DNA of 7,054 bases from Methanobacterium sp. GTDB lineage: Archaea; Methanobacteriota; Methanobacteria; Methanobacteriales; Methanobacteriaceae. This document shows, one piece after another, positions 5,237 through 7,054 of the stretch (the stretch's first letter is position 1; every line of letters begins with the position of its first letter). The notes beneath the pieces were generated by a model that was not told the DNA's origin, did not search any database, and saw only the letters and a program-made list of their open reading frames with translations. The position numbers were made by a program, and so were the translations under genes. The stretch covers positions 1 through 7,054 of the forward strand of contig JAJRAE010000239.1 of assembly GCA_028682985.1 (NCBI GenBank), written 5' to 3'.

Positions 5237-7053
5237 TTTATTTTTTCACCAATTTCAGCTCCTTCAGCACTTAGAACACTCAAAGTATCCCCAGTTGCCA
5301 GTATCATTCCCTCAGATTTAACACCGAACAGTTTAGCGGGCTTTAAATTCACCAATACAATCACTTTTTTGTTTAGAATTTCATCTGGAGGATATTTATT
5401 GGCCAGGCCTGCTACCACTTGTAATTGTTTGTCTTTAACATCTACCATTAATTTTAATAGAGAGTCACTTCCCTTGATCTTTTCTGCTCCTATTATTTTA
5501 CCCACGCGAAATTCTAGTTTAGCAAAATCTTCAATACTTATAATGTGTTTCATTTCATTTAACTCTCCTAAATTCTTATATAAGTCTCTTTTTTTATTTT
5601 GAATGGTTTGGTCCTCTATTTTAGTAAAAATAGGGGATGGATTGTTAATTTCATGGCCTGGGGGCAGTTTTTGACTGGCAGATTCCCAGCTAAATTCTTC
5701 TTCTATATTTAAGATTTCAATGATTTCCCGGGATTTATCAGGAAGATAGGGCTGTAACAATATGGATATCATCTTTGCCATCTGATTACAAATGTAGAGA
5801 CAATTCTCTGCTTTCTGGGGACTGGATTTTATGTTTTTCCAGGGTTCCTTATCATTAAAATATTTGTTACCTGACTTGGCCACCTTTATGAGCTCCACCA
5901 GACCTTCCCTGAATTTGAAATTATCTATATGATCTGAAATCTTAGCTGGTGTGGAATGTAATAGATTCAGCATTTTATCATCGTATTCATCCAGTTCAGC
6001 AGGTTCTGGTATTTTTCCCTGGTAAAATCGGGTAGTGAAGCTGAAGGTTCGGTGCAGGAAGTTTCCCAGCACATCAGCCAGTTCATCATTGATTCTTCTC
6101 TGGAAATCTTCCCAGGAGAAATCGGTATCCCTGGTTAAGGGTGCATTAACCAGTAAGTAGTATCTTAATATATCTGGTTCAAAATCCTTTAAAAAATCAG
6201 ATGTCCATATAACCCAGTTTTTACTGGTTGACATTTTCTGTCCTTCCAGGGAGAGATACTCTCCAGCTATTATAGTGTATGGTAATTTACATCCATAGGC
6301 CATTAAGAGCGCCGGCCAAAATATGGAGTGGTGGTAGATTATGTCTTTTCCTATGAAATGCACTGCTTTATCATCCCAGTATTCCTTCCATGATTTTTTA
6401 TTTTCACGGGACCAAATAACTGCGGATGTTATGTATTCCAGGAGGGCTTCCAGCCATACGTAAATAATTTTTCCTTTAGCCTCTTCCAGGGGTACAGGAA
6501 TTCCCCATTCCATGTCTCTGGTTAATATCCAGTCTTTCAATCCCTCTTTAATCCATTGTAGGGCGTAATTTTTAACATTAGCTGGTAATTCCTGGTTGTT
6601 AACTATCCACGTTTTTATTTCATCTTCAAACTGGCTCAAACGGAAGTAGTATTGGGTGGATTCCCTGATTTCAGGGGTGGTGTTGCAGATAAGACAGTGG
6701 GGATCTTGGAGTTGTATGGGATCCAGATGCCTCCCACATACTTCGCAGTGATCTCCGCGGGCTCCTTCACCACTGCAGTAAGGGCATATTCCCTCCACAT
6801 AACGATCTGGTAAAAATCGGTTGCATTCATCACAATACGGCTGTTTAATGGCTTTTTCATAGATGTAATCATTATTATAAAGATTTAAAAAGAAATTCTG
6901 TGCTATCTCATAGTGCAGGGGGTCTGTGGTTCGTGAAAAGTTGTCTAATGATATATTGCAGGATTCCAGGTCATTTTTTATCATTTGATAGTATCTTCCG
7001 GCAATTTCTTTGGGAGATTTACCTTCTTTTTCTGCTTTAACAGCTATGGGTGT
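5233..7053 (-). CDS. metG: Methionyl-tRNA synthetase, 5' end beyond the window
   Basis: The frame stays open to the right edge, giving 606 residues of a protein normally about 660 long. The visible part begins TPIAVKAEKEGKSP, so roughly the first 50-60 residues, including the HIGH signature, are outside the window. The enzyme charges tRNA(Met) and initiator tRNA with methionine in the cytoplasm. Visible marks, numbered in this fragment, are four CxxC pairs at 74/77, 90/93, 103/106 and 120/123 (two zinc knuckles, the archaeal arrangement), the KMSTS version of the KMSKS loop at 273-277 (bases 6237-6223), and an anticodon-binding helical domain after it. Residues about 505-606 form a Trbp111/EMAPII-like OB fold (EFRVGKIIGAE..., VVAGLANKY, VNLKPAKLFGVKSEGM) that binds tRNA and supports dimerisation. 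Its stop overlaps the DUF530-like start. An ATG at 6984 is internal and is not the true start. Confidence 0.97.
   Translation of the reverse strand, partial: TPIAVKAEKEGKSPKEIAGRYYQMIKNDLESCNISLDNFSRTTDPLHYEIAQNFFLNLYNNDYIYEKAIKQPYCDECNRFLPDRYVEGICPYCSGEGARGDHCEVCGRHLDPIQLQDPHCLICNTTPEIRESTQYYFRLSQFEDEIKTWIVNNQELPANVKNYALQWIKEGLKDWILTRDMEWGIPVPLEEAKGKIIYVWLEALLEYITSAVIWSRENKKSWKEYWDDKAVHFIGKDIIYHHSIFWPALLMAYGCKLPYTIIAGEYLSLEGQKMSTSKNWVIWTSDFLKDFEPDILRYYLLVNAPLTRDTDFSWEDFQRRINDELADVLGNFLHRTFSFTTRFYQGKIPEPAELDEYDDKMLNLLHSTPAKISDHIDNFKFREGLVELIKVAKSGNKYFNDKEPWKNIKSSPQKAENCLYICNQMAKMISILLQPYLPDKSREIIEILNIEEEFSWESASQKLPPGHEINNPSPIFTKIEDQTIQNKKRDLYKNLGELNEMKHIISIEDFAKLEFRVGKIIGAEKIKGSDSLLKLMVDVKDKQLQVVAGLANKYPPDEILNKKVIVLVNLKPAKLFGVKSEGMILATGDTLSVLSAEGAEIGEKIK
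5246..5250 (-). promoter_or_regulatory. GGTGA ribosome binding site for the DUF530-like gene inside metG
   Basis: GGTGA on the minus strand lies 9 bases before the ATG at 5236, within the last codons of metG. With the ATGA stop/start overlap it indicates that the downstream gene is translated from the metG transcript. Confidence 0.6.
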
Positions 7054-7054
7054 C

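Noticed and set aside
3825..5321. Several plus-strand open frames of 61-97 codons antisense to the DUF530-like gene and the end of metG
   Set aside because: They have no ribosome binding sites or recognisable domains and lie opposite conserved coding sequence.
6636..6872. Minus-strand 78-codon frame inside metG
   Set aside because: It overlaps the conserved zinc-knuckle region of metG in another frame and shows no domain.
5233..6984. metG taken as starting at the ATG at 6984
   Set aside because: The frame continues open to the right edge with conserved MetRS residues (TPIAVKAEKEGKSP) before this ATG. The gene is cut by the window, not short or broken.

Overview
The window reads as a chromosomal segment of a methanogenic archaeon, most likely of the order Methanobacteriales (Methanobacterium-like). 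The DNA is AT-rich. Ribosome binding sites are of the GGTGA type, promoters look like archaeal TATA boxes, and several genes are archaeal or methanogen-specific: an archaeal-type methionyl-tRNA synthetase with paired zinc knuckles, a DUF530-like protein, a eukaryote/archaea-like GlcNAc-1-phosphate transferase, and class III (type IV pilin-like) signal peptides.

Layout, left to right. (1) 1-402, minus: the first 134 codons of a protein whose N-terminus loosely recalls methanogenesis marker 7 and which carries a cysteine cluster near the window edge. (2) 471-977, minus: a stand-alone THUMP-domain protein. (3) 978-1131: a divergent promoter region with TATA boxes on both strands, a 14-bp inverted repeat and a 13-bp direct repeat. 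(4) 1132-2075, plus: two overlapping small genes for pilin-like secreted proteins. (5) 2131-7054, minus: four genes in one direction, in transcription order metG (5' end outside the window), a DUF530-like zinc-ribbon protein coupled to metG by an ATGA overlap, a small DNA-binding protein with two tandem Hin-like helix-turn-helix modules, and a polytopic membrane glycosyl-1-phosphate transferase of the MraY/Alg7 family. No intergenic stretch exceeds about 155 bases, and I saw no tRNA, rRNA, CRISPR or insertion sequence.

How the genes relate. metG and the DUF530-like gene are almost certainly co-transcribed and translationally coupled, and with the THUMP protein they give the window a tRNA/translation flavour. 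The two pilin-like proteins are probably processed by an EppA/FlaK-type prepilin peptidase and exposed at the surface. The Alg7-like enzyme starts lipid-linked glycan assembly for either N-glycosylation or pseudomurein. Each pilin has a possible N-glycosylation sequon in its exported part, but a functional link is only inferred from proximity. The region looks mostly like ordinary core genome. The least explained items are the tandem HTH protein, the DUF530-like partner of MetRS, and the unusual pilin pair.
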